Of a stretch of 32,509 bases of DNA, positions 1-7,398 are shown piece by piece (within the stretch, counting starts at the first letter, position 1; every line of letters begins with the position of its first letter). The stretch covers positions 1 to 32,509 of IMG/VR virus record IMGVR_UViG_3300025874_002134; one strand, 5' to 3'. Both the position numbers and the translations under genes were made by a program. The notes below the pieces were generated by a model, which was given only the letters and a program-made list of their open reading frames with translations, did not search any database and was not told the DNA's origin. The DNA comes from a virus.

Positions 1-334
1 TTTTAGAAGCCATAAAAGCACCTAGAGTATCTGGTATCTCCATATCAAATGTTTCCATAGTTGATTTAATTTCAGCATGAAAATCTCCAAAAAACATACT
101 TGCTTCTTTAATAGCACCTTCTTCTAACGCATCAATAGCTTTTTGTAAATGGTTATTTTCTCTATGGTAATTAACATCTTCAAAATCATCAGACATTTTT
201 CTTAAAATTTCAATATCAGTATCAACCCCTGTTTCTAATCCTGCTTTTAACATTCCTTCATAATCAAAATCTCTGGTGTAACCTGATCCGATTCTGTATT
301 GTTCAAAAATGTCTGTTAAATTGTATTTACTCAT
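1..334 (-). CDS. Hypothetical phage protein, 3' end cut by window edge
   Basis: An open frame runs from an ATG at 334 to the left edge of the window without a stop, giving 111 visible residues. The protein starts MSKYNLTDIFEQ and is acidic and probably helical, with no cysteine cluster, signal peptide or catalytic motif that I recognise. The ATG lies 3 bases after the stop of the gene at 338-622, so the two are probably co-transcribed. Its position next to small virion-like genes would fit a structural or assembly protein, but that is only inference from place. Confidence 0.75.
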   Translation of the reverse strand, partial: MSKYNLTDIFEQYRIGSGYTRDFDYEGMLKAGLETGVDTDIEILRKMSDDFEDVNYHRENNHLQKAIDALEEGAIKEASMFFGDFHAEIKSTMETFDMEIPDTLGAFMASK

Positions 335-337
335 AAT

Positions 338-622
338 TTATTTTTTTACTTTTGGTTTTCTACCTCTTCGTTTTTTTCCTTTTGCAGCATCTATTACATC
401 ACCTGCTTGATTAACAACTTCTTTAGTTGCTTTTTTAACATCTTTAAGTTCAGTTTTAACTGCTTTAGCTCTACGCTTAGTTTCTTCAATTGTATCTTCA
501 ATTTCATCAGGAATATAATCTCCATCTCTGTCATTGATTTTACCTCTTTTGTAAAAACCAAAATAATAAATGGCTGCTCCTATTACTACTAATAATACTA
601 CAAGACCTATAATTTTTAACAT
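338..622 (-). CDS. Small membrane-anchored protein with acidic loop and basic tail
   Basis: The protein has 94 residues and three visible parts. Residues 4-22 form a hydrophobic helix (LKIIGLVVLLVVIGAAIYYF), likely an N-terminal membrane anchor. Residues about 31-42 hold an acidic loop, DRDGDYIPDEIED, similar to thrombospondin type 3 or dockerin-like calcium loops. A long charged helix follows, ending in a basic tail, KKRRGRKPKVKK, that resembles an AT-hook. No family was recognised. The arrangement suggests an inner-membrane protein with a cytoplasmic nucleic-acid- or polyanion-binding tail, which is inference. The start ATG lies about 25 bases downstream of a possible promoter-like element near 647-660. 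Confidence 0.8.
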   Translation of the reverse strand: MLKIIGLVVLLVVIGAAIYYFGFYKRGKINDRDGDYIPDEIEDTIEETKRRAKAVKTELKDVKKATKEVVNQAGDVIDAAKGKKRRGRKPKVKK

Positions 623-646
623 ACTAAATATATTGATTAATATTTT

Positions 647-660
647 GTTATAAATATGTA
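647..660 (-). promoter_or_regulatory. Possible second-class promoter element
   Basis: The minus strand reads TACATATTTATAAC, about 25 bases before the ATG at 622. Similar strings precede the genes at 3199 (TATATATTTATAAT, 3230-3243) and 28133 (TACATATGTATAAT, 28216-28229). The genome is so AT-rich that three matches are weak evidence. A late-promoter role, by analogy with the T4 TATAAATA box, is a guess. Confidence 0.3.
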
Positions 661-664
661 AACC

Positions 665-1078
665 CTAGGCTAAATCATATTTTTGTTTGTATTTATCAAT
701 AGCTGAATTACCAACACCTATTTCTAACCACTCAGCAATATCAGGTATACCCGGTATTTTTTTAGCTGATATAACATAATCAATATTTTTATTAATTACT
801 TTCATTTTAGTTTTAGCATTTGAACGATTAGATGTTTTAAATACTATTACTGTAGACATACCTTTAGTATATATACGTTGATCAATTTTAGGTTTTACTT
901 GTTTAAAACCCTTAGCTTCCAAGTGTTCTGTTTTATAGGGTCCATTTTCAGATTTACTTCTATCATAGTGCCAAACTGATTTACTACCTAGTTCAGGTTT
1001 GGTTGGTACCTCAAGAAATTCTTGAGTGTATTTTTGCCATGGAATTGCTTCTTGTTCTTTTGGTCTACCTCTACTCAT
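665..1078 (-). CDS. Hypothetical protein
   Basis: A 137-residue protein, basic (many K and R), without cysteines, membrane segments or a motif that I recognise. It starts MSRGRPKEQE, and the first 30 residues look disordered. The central part alternates beta-like stretches such as MSTVIVFKTS. The ATG at 1078 overlaps the last base of the upstream HNH gene stop (TAATG), so the pair is probably translationally coupled. Its function is unknown. Confidence 0.7.
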   Translation of the reverse strand: MSRGRPKEQEAIPWQKYTQEFLEVPTKPELGSKSVWHYDRSKSENGPYKTEHLEAKGFKQVKPKIDQRIYTKGMSTVIVFKTSNRSNAKTKMKVINKNIDYVISAKKIPGIPDIAEWLEIGVGNSAIDKYKQKYDLA

Positions 1079-1461
1079 TATTTTCTATATTTTTTAGCCA
1101 CATAATCACCTTCTTCATGAGATTTAACTATGTGGCAATGTTTGCAATTTAATTGATAATTATTTGGATGTTCACCTTCAATTGAGTGTTTTATATCTGA
1201 ATTAATATGGTCAACATCCATCATTGATGATTGTCCTTTAGTGTGCAAATTAGGATAGGCAATTACTGGGTCAAATCCACAACTTTCACATTGATGTTCA
1301 CCTATAGTCCATTTTTCTACTTTATACATTAAATGGGGACGATCTAATCTAGATGCAGCTCCACAAATTTGTTTATATTGTATGTGAGTTGGACAATAGA
1401 CATATTTTTGGGATTTATTGTAATATTCTGTCTCGTTATTACACCAAGTAACTTTACACAT
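1078..1461 (-). CDS. HNH endonuclease-like protein
   Basis: A 127-residue protein with an N-terminal pair of cysteines (CKVTWC) and a C-terminal HNH/zinc module. CESCG (residues about 58-62) is followed by DVDHINSD (about 82-89), then NNYQLNCKHCH (about 100-110). The two CxxC pairs fit a structural zinc, and the DH, N and H residues fit the beta-beta-alpha-metal nuclease core. It is probably a DNA nicking or cleaving enzyme, either a free-standing homing endonuclease or a packaging or recombination accessory. The gene overlaps both neighbours by one base. HNH class is fairly sure; biological role is open. Confidence 0.8.
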   Translation of the reverse strand: MCKVTWCNNETEYYNKSQKYVYCPTHIQYKQICGAASRLDRPHLMYKVEKWTIGEHQCESCGFDPVIAYPNLHTKGQSSMMDVDHINSDIKHSIEGEHPNNYQLNCKHCHIVKSHEEGDYVAKKYRK

Positions 1462-1679
1462 TATAATCCGGCTCTTTGTGCAAATTGCTTCCCCTTCGTA
1501 TTCATACGTCCATCTAATTCTTTATACTTAGTAGTAACTAATTCGTCTCTTAATTGTTCGAATTTACAATCATCAACAATCCAACCTCTAGATTTAATTT
1601 CTTTTAATCCAGCGGATATTGTTTGAACTCTAAATTGATTGTTTCTTTTCTTTGTTGTATTTTTAATTTGATAGAACAT
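1461..1679 (-). CDS. Small hypothetical protein
   Basis: A 72-residue basic protein with no recognised family. The open frame extends to 1721, but I prefer the ATG at 1679. It is preceded by AAATAAAGGTTAT, the same leader string found before the gene at 2206, and the longer frame would begin inside the likely 5' untranslated leader. The promoter-like TTCGTATATT lies at 1731-1740, giving a leader of about 50 bases. A beta-alpha pattern and the phrase KSRGWIVDDCKFEQL are visible, but no function can be given. Confidence 0.65.
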   Translation of the reverse strand: MFYQIKNTTKKRNNQFRVQTISAGLKEIKSRGWIVDDCKFEQLRDELVTTKYKELDGRMNTKGKQFAQRAGL

Positions 1680-1730
1680 ATAACCTTTATTTTTAATTAT
1701 TAATAGAGCTTCGTGCCCCACTTATGTGTA

Positions 1731-1740
1731 AATATACGAA
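1731..1740 (-). promoter_or_regulatory. TTCGTATATT promoter-like motif
   Basis: An exact copy of TTCGTATATT on the minus strand, in the 50-base gap downstream of the SWIM gene and about 50 bases before the ATG at 1679. It is one of seven copies, all on the transcribed strand just before gene starts. Confidence 0.6.
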
Positions 1741-1771
1741 CTCTTCTCACGGTATCCAAATTTCCCGAGCA

Positions 1772-2206
1772 TTACTTTTCTATGCTTTTAATGTGTTTAC
1801 AGCGTCTATCTTTTGCTCTCCATGCACCCATACAATTACAAGTATACTTGCGTATACCATCGACAGATACATGTTCTTTCGTGGTATAAATCTTGTTATT
1901 ACTGGATGATGTGAATTTATGTTCAAATACCTCAGCACGTTTAACTTTAGGTTTAATCCACTTTATATCACTTAATTCAGTTTCAGGTAGTACTTCTTGC
2001 CAAGATGGAAGCATATATTTTTTACCACCTATATTAGCTAAACTTGGAGGATTAATTGCGTGTGTATGTTTATATTTAAATACTTTCACAGCAATAAAAT
2101 TACCAAAACCTTTTGGATTAACTCCAAATGCTTTACCCTTAGGCCAAGATATTACCCTTGTTCTAATGTTACCATGTTTGTTGTAATTTGAAAATTCATA
2201 TAGCAT
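1772..2206 (-). CDS. SWIM zinc-finger domain protein
   Basis: A 144-residue protein ending in a SWIM-type zinc motif: YTCNCMGAW followed by RRCKHIKSIEK, that is CxC-x(n)-CxH at residues about 124-139. SWIM fingers bind DNA or proteins and occur in MuDR-like transposases, helicases and many phage proteins. The rest is beta-rich and basic. The frame is open to 2266, but the ATG at 2206 is preferred. The string AAATAAAGGTT precedes it directly, and the promoter-like TTCGTATATT at 2226-2235 would otherwise be inside the coding region. It is probably a nucleic-acid-binding protein; its partner is unknown. Confidence 0.75.
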   Translation of the reverse strand: MLYEFSNYNKHGNIRTRVISWPKGKAFGVNPKGFGNFIAVKVFKYKHTHAINPPSLANIGGKKYMLPSWQEVLPETELSDIKWIKPKVKRAEVFEHKFTSSSNNKIYTTKEHVSVDGIRKYTCNCMGAWRAKDRRCKHIKSIEK

Positions 2207-2225
2207 AACCTTTATTTTATACGTG

Positions 2226-2235
2226 AATATACGAA
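2226..2235 (-). promoter_or_regulatory. TTCGTATATT promoter-like motif
   Basis: An exact copy of the motif, 19 bases upstream of the ATG at 2206 and 7 bases after a perfect 9-bp hairpin. It makes a compact terminator-promoter unit between the likely virion gene and the SWIM gene. Confidence 0.6.
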
Positions 2236-2242
2236 CAAATAG

Positions 2243-2263
2243 TGGGAAAGCCAAGCTTTCCCA
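2243..2263 (-). terminator. Hairpin terminator after the Thr/Gly-rich virion gene
   Basis: A perfect 9-bp inverted repeat (TGGGAAAGC / GCTTTCCCA) with a 3-base loop lies 24 bases after the stop at 2288. Read on the minus strand it is followed by CTATTTGTT, a weak T tract. It could be a Rho-independent terminator or a 3'-end stabilising hairpin. Confidence 0.6.
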
Positions 2264-2287
2264 CATTTATCTTTATGTAATTTATCA

Positions 2288-3199
2288 TTAACTTGGTGAA
2301 CCTGTTTTAGTTGAAGTTGATGTAAAATCTAATGCTGGAGTTCCTTGTCTACTTGCAATATTATTTAATTGTGTATTAAACGTACCATCTCCAGTTGTTA
2401 TTGTTCCACCATTTAAAGCAATTGCAGATCCTGCTGCAAAACTAACTGTATCTGCTAAAAGTACACTAGCTACTACTGTAACAGAACCTCCTGTTGATGA
2501 ACCTCCTAAAGAACCAGCTGCAAATGTAATTACTTCATTTGGAATAAAATCACCTCCTAATCCTGTTACATTAACTTCAATAATATTACCACCAACAACC
2601 TCTACTGACATTACAATGTTTACTCCATTACCTGATGTTGTATAATTAGTATTTGCTGTAAATGTATAAGTACCATTTGTAGGTGTTCCTGGTTGTACTA
2701 CAGTACCCCCAGCTGATACTAAGTCAACTCCTACTGGTACAACGTTAGCTGAGAATTTTTGATCAGTTACTACCTCAGTTGGTGAAATATATGTAAATGT
2801 TAATTCATCTGTACTTGAACCTGCACTAAAACTATAAACTCGAGTAGATGCTGTTCCTCCCCCAAGTTGATCATTTGCTACTGTAACTGTTGGAGTACCT
2901 GTGACTAATACAGGTTTTGCAAATTTACATTTTAATGTTTGTGTATTACCTGTATTTGTTTGAAATACTGGTAAAGCATCAAATGCTGCGGATATTACTC
3001 CGTTTAAACTTGTTCCACCAGTTTGAGCGTTTTGTGTAAGAATAGCTTGTTGTTGTTGTAAAAAATCCATGTATTGATTTTCAAACAATAGTTTTTCTTT
3101 CCTATATTTTTGAGTTGCTTCTTGAAGGGAAAGATTTTTATTTTCTTTTTTGTTTTTCCAAATTGCCCAATTACCAGGATCGTTTGCTGTGTATATCAT
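2288..3199 (-). CDS. Thr/Gly/Ser-rich beta protein, probable virion component
   Basis: A 303-residue protein in two parts. Residues 1-60 are charged and helical, ending in a Gln-rich stretch (FLQQQQAIL). From about residue 60 it is almost purely beta-forming and rich in T, G, S, V and N, with loosely repeated phrases such as VITFAAGSLGG and TVSFAAGSAIALNGG. There is no signal peptide, cysteine is nearly absent, and no catalytic motif is seen. This composition is typical of phage fibre, decoration or Ig-like head proteins, so a virion surface role is likely but not proven. It appears to be its own transcription unit, with a possible promoter element at 3230-3243, the leader AAATAAAGACT before the ATG, and a hairpin after the stop. 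Confidence 0.75.
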   Translation of the reverse strand: MIYTANDPGNWAIWKNKKENKNLSLQEATQKYRKEKLLFENQYMDFLQQQQAILTQNAQTGGTSLNGVISAAFDALPVFQTNTGNTQTLKCKFAKPVLVTGTPTVTVANDQLGGGTASTRVYSFSAGSSTDELTFTYISPTEVVTDQKFSANVVPVGVDLVSAGGTVVQPGTPTNGTYTFTANTNYTTSGNGVNIVMSVEVVGGNIIEVNVTGLGGDFIPNEVITFAAGSLGGSSTGGSVTVVASVLLADTVSFAAGSAIALNGGTITTGDGTFNTQLNNIASRQGTPALDFTSTSTKTGSPS

Positions 3200-3229
3200 T
3201 AGTCTTTATTTTACTAGGATTAGTTGTTT

Positions 3230-3243
3230 ATTATAAATATATA
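3230..3243 (-). promoter_or_regulatory. Possible second-class promoter element
   Basis: The minus strand reads TATATATTTATAAT, 30 bases before the ATG at 3199. It resembles the element before the gene at 622. Low complexity makes this call weak. Confidence 0.3.
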
Positions 3244-3271
3244 AAAATTATTGTTTTAATGTTTTTTTATG

Positions 3272-3430
3272 TTAATTTAATAATTTATCTTGGGTATTGA
3301 TTTTTTGTAGATCAAGTGATAAGGCATAACATAAATTTTTTAATTGACCTGCTTTATGGATTGCTATAAAATCGTCATCGGTTAAATTGTTAAATAAGGA
3401 TATAGCACTTAAATCCATAATATTATCCAT
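3272..3430 (-). CDS. Small hypothetical protein (52 aa)
   Basis: Found by hand translation. The 52-residue frame runs from an ATG at 3430 to a TAA at 3272 and fills the gap between two good genes. The protein is probably helical (for example LTDDDFIAIHKAGQLKNL) and carries one cysteine. The start at 3430 overlaps the stop of the 3D-domain gene by 8 bases. An alternative ATG at 3418 would start 4 bases after that stop. The function is unknown. Confidence 0.55.
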   Translation of the reverse strand: MDNIMDLSAISLFNNLTDDDFIAIHKAGQLKNLCYALSLDLQKINTQDKLLN

Positions 3431-3776
3431 TCCCTTTTCTTTTTGAATTAAGGGTTATAATTACTCCTTTCCATTTACCTAATACTATTTCATTATCTAC
3501 TAAGAAATCTATCTTATTAGTAAATCTTTTATTCATCCTATCTTCAACAACCCATATACCATTCATCTTACCAGCGTTTTCAATACATACTTCTACTCCA
3601 AAGGTAAACCCGTATTGTTCTAAATCTCTAGATACAGCAATCCATTTATGCTTACCTGGGTTATTAGCATCAATATGTTTATTAGAAGCAGTAATTAAGG
3701 GAGTTGAATCCGTTTGGGAAGGTACTGCATTATAAACAGTAGCCATTACAATGTGTAAAGCGATTAATAATTTCAT
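3423..3776 (-). CDS. 3D-domain (double-psi beta-barrel) probable cell-wall hydrolase
   Basis: A 117-residue protein matching the 3D domain seen in MltA-type lytic transglycosylases and related wall enzymes. ATVYNAVPSQTDSTPLITA (about residues 12-30), WIAVSRDLEQYGF and GIWVVEDRMNKRFTNKIDFL (about 73-92) place the conserved aspartates in QTD, VEDRM and KID. The first 17 residues (MKLLIALHIVMATVYNA) could be a short signal peptide, or translation may start at Met-11. A role in peptidoglycan cleavage at infection or lysis is likely from family knowledge. It overlaps the upstream gene by 4 bases. Confidence 0.7.
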   Translation of the reverse strand: MKLLIALHIVMATVYNAVPSQTDSTPLITASNKHIDANNPGKHKWIAVSRDLEQYGFTFGVEVCIENAGKMNGIWVVEDRMNKRFTNKIDFLVDNEIVLGKWKGVIITLNSKRKGNG

Positions 3777-4096
3777 ATTTTATTTATATTTAATTTAAGA
3801 TAATCTATTGCTTTAATAATTTTAGAACAACGTTCATAATCCTCATATTCTTCCATTGTAGTAAGATTTTGTTCTAACGTTTCAATCATATCAGGACGCT
3901 CAATCATAATATCATAAAATGTATCTGTATCTCTAGTATGGATAGATACTACAGGAATATCTTTTATTTTTGTATGTAAATTATCTAATGCTGTATCTAC
4001 AATTAAGTCATTTAGTTCTTTTCTACCATAGGTAAAGATATCTTGGATTTGATCTTCACTTTCAAATTCCCATTTATGCTCAAATTCCATTTCCAT
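3773..4096 (-). CDS. Hypothetical acidic protein
   Basis: A 107-residue acidic, helical protein (MEMEFEHKWEFESEDQ at the N-terminus and an MEEYEDYERCSKII helix near the C-terminus). It has no recognised motif. It overlaps the 3D-domain gene by 4 bases (ATGA) and starts 2 bases after the stop of the small lysine-rich gene, so it belongs to the same operon. Confidence 0.7.
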   Translation of the reverse strand: MEMEFEHKWEFESEDQIQDIFTYGRKELNDLIVDTALDNLHTKIKDIPVVSIHTRDTDTFYDIMIERPDMIETLEQNLTTMEEYEDYERCSKIIKAIDYLKLNINKI

Positions 4097-4098
4097 AA

Positions 4099-4272
4099 TT
4101 AAAAGTTTTTTAAGAAATCACCCTTGATTTTCTTATCATGTAATTTACGAAACTTTTCATCGTTAGCCAAGGTTTTTGTTGCAAGTTTTTCTAAATGTTT
4201 TTCTTTTTGCTTATCATAATCCTTAGTAATTTTATGATATTTTTTATTTAATAGTTTTATTTTTTTAGCCAT
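4099..4272 (-). CDS. Small lysine-rich protein (57 aa)
   Basis: Found by hand translation. An ATG at 4272 opens a 57-residue frame ending in a TAA at 4099. The protein is very basic, with about one third lysine (MAKKIKLLNKKYHKITKDYD at the N-terminus), and looks like a single long helix. Its fit between neighbours (2 bases from the next start) supports it as a real gene. It may bind nucleic acid, but it has no recognised family. Confidence 0.6.
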   Translation of the reverse strand: MAKKIKLLNKKYHKITKDYDKQKEKHLEKLATKTLANDEKFRKLHDKKIKGDFLKNF

Positions 4273-4332
4273 AGTATTAAGAAGGACACCAGGGTTTGAC
4301 CCAATATTCCCAAATTATTTGTTTTATTTTTT

Positions 4333-4974
4333 TCATATTCTACTTATGTATTGATTAGGGTCATCTTCATCAACACCATCTAAACCTAGTTCTTTGAGTC
4401 TATCTAAGTGGTATTGATCTACTTCCCATTCTACTTTTTCGCTAGTACCAAAATGTTCTTGTTTAGATTCAATTTGTTTTACATCTTTATCATTAAAAAT
4501 ATCTCCCACAGTTAAAAAATAATGATTATAACATAATAACTGAACATTATCTAAACTATAATTATTACTATTATTGTCTTGGAAATGAAGTAAAAGAGGC
4601 ATTTTATAATCTAATACTCGTCTCTCTTTAAAAGAACATACGGTACATTCCTCTGATAAATATCCCTGTTCTATAAGAGCATATTTTAGTTTATCAGGAT
4701 TAAATGAAGATGCTGCTATCCTACCTTCAATTATTTCTAACATATGGGGCATTTTTTTAGGTCCCCTTAAAAATTTAGGAATACCTTTACCACTTTGGTT
4801 TTTGTGTTGGTAAAATAAACTATCATATCCTGGTTCTGTAGCATCGTAATTTTTAGCATATCTTTTATAGTGTTGATATGATACATGAAGATAACGAGCC
4901 GCGCTCATATTAGACTTAGTCTTAGCCATAGCGGCCAATATCATGTCTTTAGATAAAGGTTTTGCCTTAGGCAT
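4333..4974 (-). CDS. HNH endonuclease-like protein with N-terminal HTH-like region
   Basis: A 213-residue protein. The N-terminal part (KSNMSAARYLHVSYQHYKRY, about 16-35) looks like a helix-turn-helix for DNA recognition. The middle carries an HNH-like module: EECTVCSFKERR (about 108-119), LLLHFQDNNSNN, then LDNVQLLCYNHYF (about 141-153). Compared with a standard HNH, the second zinc pair is CxxH rather than CxxC and the usual DH is replaced by LH, so the site is divergent. The C-terminus is acidic. It could be a homing-type nuclease or a non-catalytic DNA-binding derivative. It overlaps the zinc-ribbon gene by one base. Confidence 0.65.
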   Translation of the reverse strand: MPKAKPLSKDMILAAMAKTKSNMSAARYLHVSYQHYKRYAKNYDATEPGYDSLFYQHKNQSGKGIPKFLRGPKKMPHMLEIIEGRIAASSFNPDKLKYALIEQGYLSEECTVCSFKERRVLDYKMPLLLHFQDNNSNNYSLDNVQLLCYNHYFLTVGDIFNDKDVKQIESKQEHFGTSEKVEWEVDQYHLDRLKELGLDGVDEDDPNQYISRI

Positions 4975-5255
4975 TAATTTAATTTAAAGGTTACTGTACC
5001 ACCACTACTACCTCTTTCTTTAGCAGTAGTATTAACAAAAGATTCATATTGATCTTCTTCCATTATTATTGTCTCAGTCCAAGTATGATCACCTGAACCC
5101 TTTGTTATTGGTATGCCACGTTTAGTGCTAACACTAGAACAGTTAACACATACTTTATAACCATATTGAGTTAGCCTTAATTCAGGCATATCTTCTTTAC
5201 ATTTAATACAGGGAATCATTTTCATTTTTAGGGGTATTTTAACATTCTGTCGCAT
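4974..5255 (-). CDS. Zinc-ribbon small protein
   Basis: A 93-residue protein with two CxxC knuckles (CIKC and CVNC, 16 residues apart, residues about 16-39). This fits a single-zinc ribbon of the kind found in phage transcription or DNA-binding factors. The rest is polar with a beta-like C-terminus (GGTVTFKLN). The spacing also recalls DksA/TraR zinc fingers, but the upstream coiled coil of those proteins is missing. The ATG at 5255 follows the leader AAAAGGTTATATATTT. The target is unknown. Confidence 0.65.
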   Translation of the reverse strand: MRQNVKIPLKMKMIPCIKCKEDMPELRLTQYGYKVCVNCSSVSTKRGIPITKGSGDHTWTETIIMEEDQYESFVNTTAKERGSSGGTVTFKLN

Positions 5256-5302
5256 AAATATATAACCTTTTAAAAATTAGGTTAGAATACATAAATACTA
5301 TA

Positions 5303-6448
5303 CTAGTTAACCAAGTATTCTCGCATATTAATTATATCAATTTTTAAATTACCTAATTCAAACTCACCAATTTGACCACTATCTTGGATTATAGCAGCTA
5401 ATTGGTTTAATAAAATATAATCTTGTTGATTAAAATTTGTAGCATCTATACTTACTAAAATATTATTTTGTTTTTCATTATCATAAGGTTTTATTCTATC
5501 AAATAAATCAGTAATTGTTCTTTTTGATTCTTTTTCTATATAATTTTTATAATCACAATCAACATATAAAGTATCAAACCAAGGCTCTAACATTTCAATA
5601 AATTGTTCATTACAATTTTTAATTATTAAACCTTTATCATATTTAGGGTGTATAATAGGGTATTGATAAGAATCATTTTGGATCCATTCACCCCATTTTC
5701 TTAAAAATTCCCTTCTACATCTACCCATCGTTTCCTTATAGTCAGAATTTTCAACCCCAACTCCTCCATTCCATCTATGACCTCTACAAGTCATATGATA
5801 ACATAAAGAATCTCTAGATTGGATCATTTCATACCCAGCTTGAATCCATCTATTAAATATATCTGAATCTTCATAACCATAGGGAGTAAATCGTTGATCA
5901 TGACCTCCTATACTCAAATGATCTTCTTTATATAACATCCAAGGTGCAAATATACCTTTTGTAGTTACATCTTTATCTTTTTTAGTAGTATCTATAACAA
6001 AATTTTCAAATGCTTCCCAAGTAAAATCATCATGGTCCACACCAAAATTTTGAGTATGTTTTTCTAACCCCGCAGGGTGAATTGGTGGTTCAATTCTAGT
6101 AGCACATACAACACTTAGAGGTTTAAGATGTTTTAACATATTTTCAAAATACCCTGGTCCTATAATCATATCTGAATGTAGTATAGATACAATTGGGGTT
6201 TTGGCTCTTCTCATTCCTTCATCATACCAATAGGTATGTCCTTTTCTTTCTTTACCTATAATAATAGTTAGATTTTTATCATCTAAACTATTTAACCACA
6301 CATCAGTACCATCTTCAGATGCATCATCTATAATAATCATAGGTACATTAGGAGCATATTTTTTTATGCTTTGATATGTATTTTTTAAATGTTCTAATGT
6401 GTTGTAACTAGGAATTATTACAGTATGCTGTTGATTTCTTTTTTCCAT
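5303..6448 (-). CDS. Glycosyltransferase family 2 (GT-A)
   Basis: A 381-residue protein with a classical GT-A core in residues 1-230. HTVIIPSYN (8-16) and IIIDDASEDGT form the nucleotide-binding half. VSILHSDM supplies the DxD-like metal site, and YGYEDSDIFNRW (about 194-205) supplies the ED acceptor-side motif. The C-terminal 130 residues are not recognised and end in a beta-alpha segment (NNILVSIDATNF). It is expected to transfer a sugar from a nucleotide donor to a glycan in the cytoplasm. It is the last gene of the carbohydrate block and overlaps the previous one by 31 bases. Confidence 0.85.
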   Translation of the reverse strand: MEKRNQQHTVIIPSYNTLEHLKNTYQSIKKYAPNVPMIIIDDASEDGTDVWLNSLDDKNLTIIIGKERKGHTYWYDEGMRRAKTPIVSILHSDMIIGPGYFENMLKHLKPLSVVCATRIEPPIHPAGLEKHTQNFGVDHDDFTWEAFENFVIDTTKKDKDVTTKGIFAPWMLYKEDHLSIGGHDQRFTPYGYEDSDIFNRWIQAGYEMIQSRDSLCYHMTCRGHRWNGGVGVENSDYKETMGRCRREFLRKWGEWIQNDSYQYPIIHPKYDKGLIIKNCNEQFIEMLEPWFDTLYVDCDYKNYIEKESKRTITDLFDRIKPYDNEKQNNILVSIDATNFNQQDYILLNQLAAIIQDSGQIGEFELGNLKIDIINMREYLVN

Positions 6449-7398
6449 ATATTTAAATCGTAATGTTTTCTATATAATTCTTTACATTGTTTGCTACACT
6501 TATTGTAAAATTCTTTATCATTCTTTAACCTATTAGCCAATATACGAGCTTTTTCTACATCATCCACAGATACTGCTAATTCAGGATGACATAACCTTTG
6601 TGTATCGACATCTTTATTTCCTATACATGGGATTCCAAAATAAGCACAGTTTAAACTAAAAGTACCAGCTGCTACAGTAGGCATTAAATGTACTGCGTAT
6701 TTGAACGTAGATAATGTACTCATCCAATTATCCCATGATAACCTATTAAGGTGATTTAAATCGGGTATATTTCCCTCTAATTTACGTTTAGCATGAGATT
6801 CTTGAGCCCATTTTTCACATTCAAATTCACTAGCAACTATATAACTTTGAAACCCACCATACCATCTTGCAAAATTACCACCTATAATTACTTTATCCTC
6901 CTTAGTAGGCTTAATATCTTTAATTAAATTTTCAATTAATAATGTTTTGATTACTTTAACTTCAGTATTTGGAAATAAACCCTTATAGAATTTAGAATCA
7001 ATTTTATTATGAGAAAATATAGTGTCACATTTGGATAAAATATTATAAAAATTAAATTGGTCTATAATATTATAATCATTAAACCACCAATTAGGACCTT
7101 CTTGTATATAATGTACTTTTTTATTATAAGTTTTTAACTTATCAATAAAGTCAGAGGCATATAAATTAGATACTGGGTTTAGGATGTTTGATATTTCACT
7201 TCCTTCTGCACTTAAATTTAATTTACCCTTAGGTAAAATTAAAAATACATGATCATAATCTCTTATATTATTGTATAAACTTAAATTTTTATGCTCTGCA
7301 TCTAAAGCATTCATCCAAGCAAATTCAGTACGCATGTTTGTGTGAGTAGAAGAGATTTTACCTTCAAAACCCATTTCTGAAAGAAATATTATTTTCAT
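6418..7398 (-). CDS. Probable GT-B type glycosyltransferase
   Basis: A 326-residue protein with two Rossmann-like halves. The C-terminal half carries the phrase AAGTFSLNCAYFGIPCIGNK (about 239-258), a good match to the donor-sugar loop of GT-B enzymes, then DVEKARILANRLKND. The N-terminal half starts MKIIFLSEMGF. The usual E-x7-E motif is not obvious, so the exact family is unclear. It lies between a GDP-mannose dehydratase and a GT2 gene, which supports a role in glycan assembly. Confidence 0.7.
   Translation of the reverse strand: MKIIFLSEMGFEGKISSTHTNMRTEFAWMNALDAEHKNLSLYNNIRDYDHVFLILPKGKLNLSAEGSEISNILNPVSNLYASDFIDKLKTYNKKVHYIQEGPNWWFNDYNIIDQFNFYNILSKCDTIFSHNKIDSKFYKGLFPNTEVKVIKTLLIENLIKDIKPTKEDKVIIGGNFARWYGGFQSYIVASEFECEKWAQESHAKRKLEGNIPDLNHLNRLSWDNWMSTLSTFKYAVHLMPTVAAGTFSLNCAYFGIPCIGNKDVDTQRLCHPELAVSVDDVEKARILANRLKNDKEFYNKCSKQCKELYRKHYDLNIWKKEINSIL

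Noticed and set aside
1078-4974. HNH genes as evidence of an inserted mobile intron or intein
   Set aside because: Neither HNH gene interrupts a recognisable host gene, and both are overlapped by normal neighbours, so they are treated as ordinary phage genes.
6537-6552. Another copy of the TTCGTATATT motif inside the glycosyltransferase at 6418
   Set aside because: It has one mismatch, sits mid-gene and is not near a start codon, so it is taken as chance.
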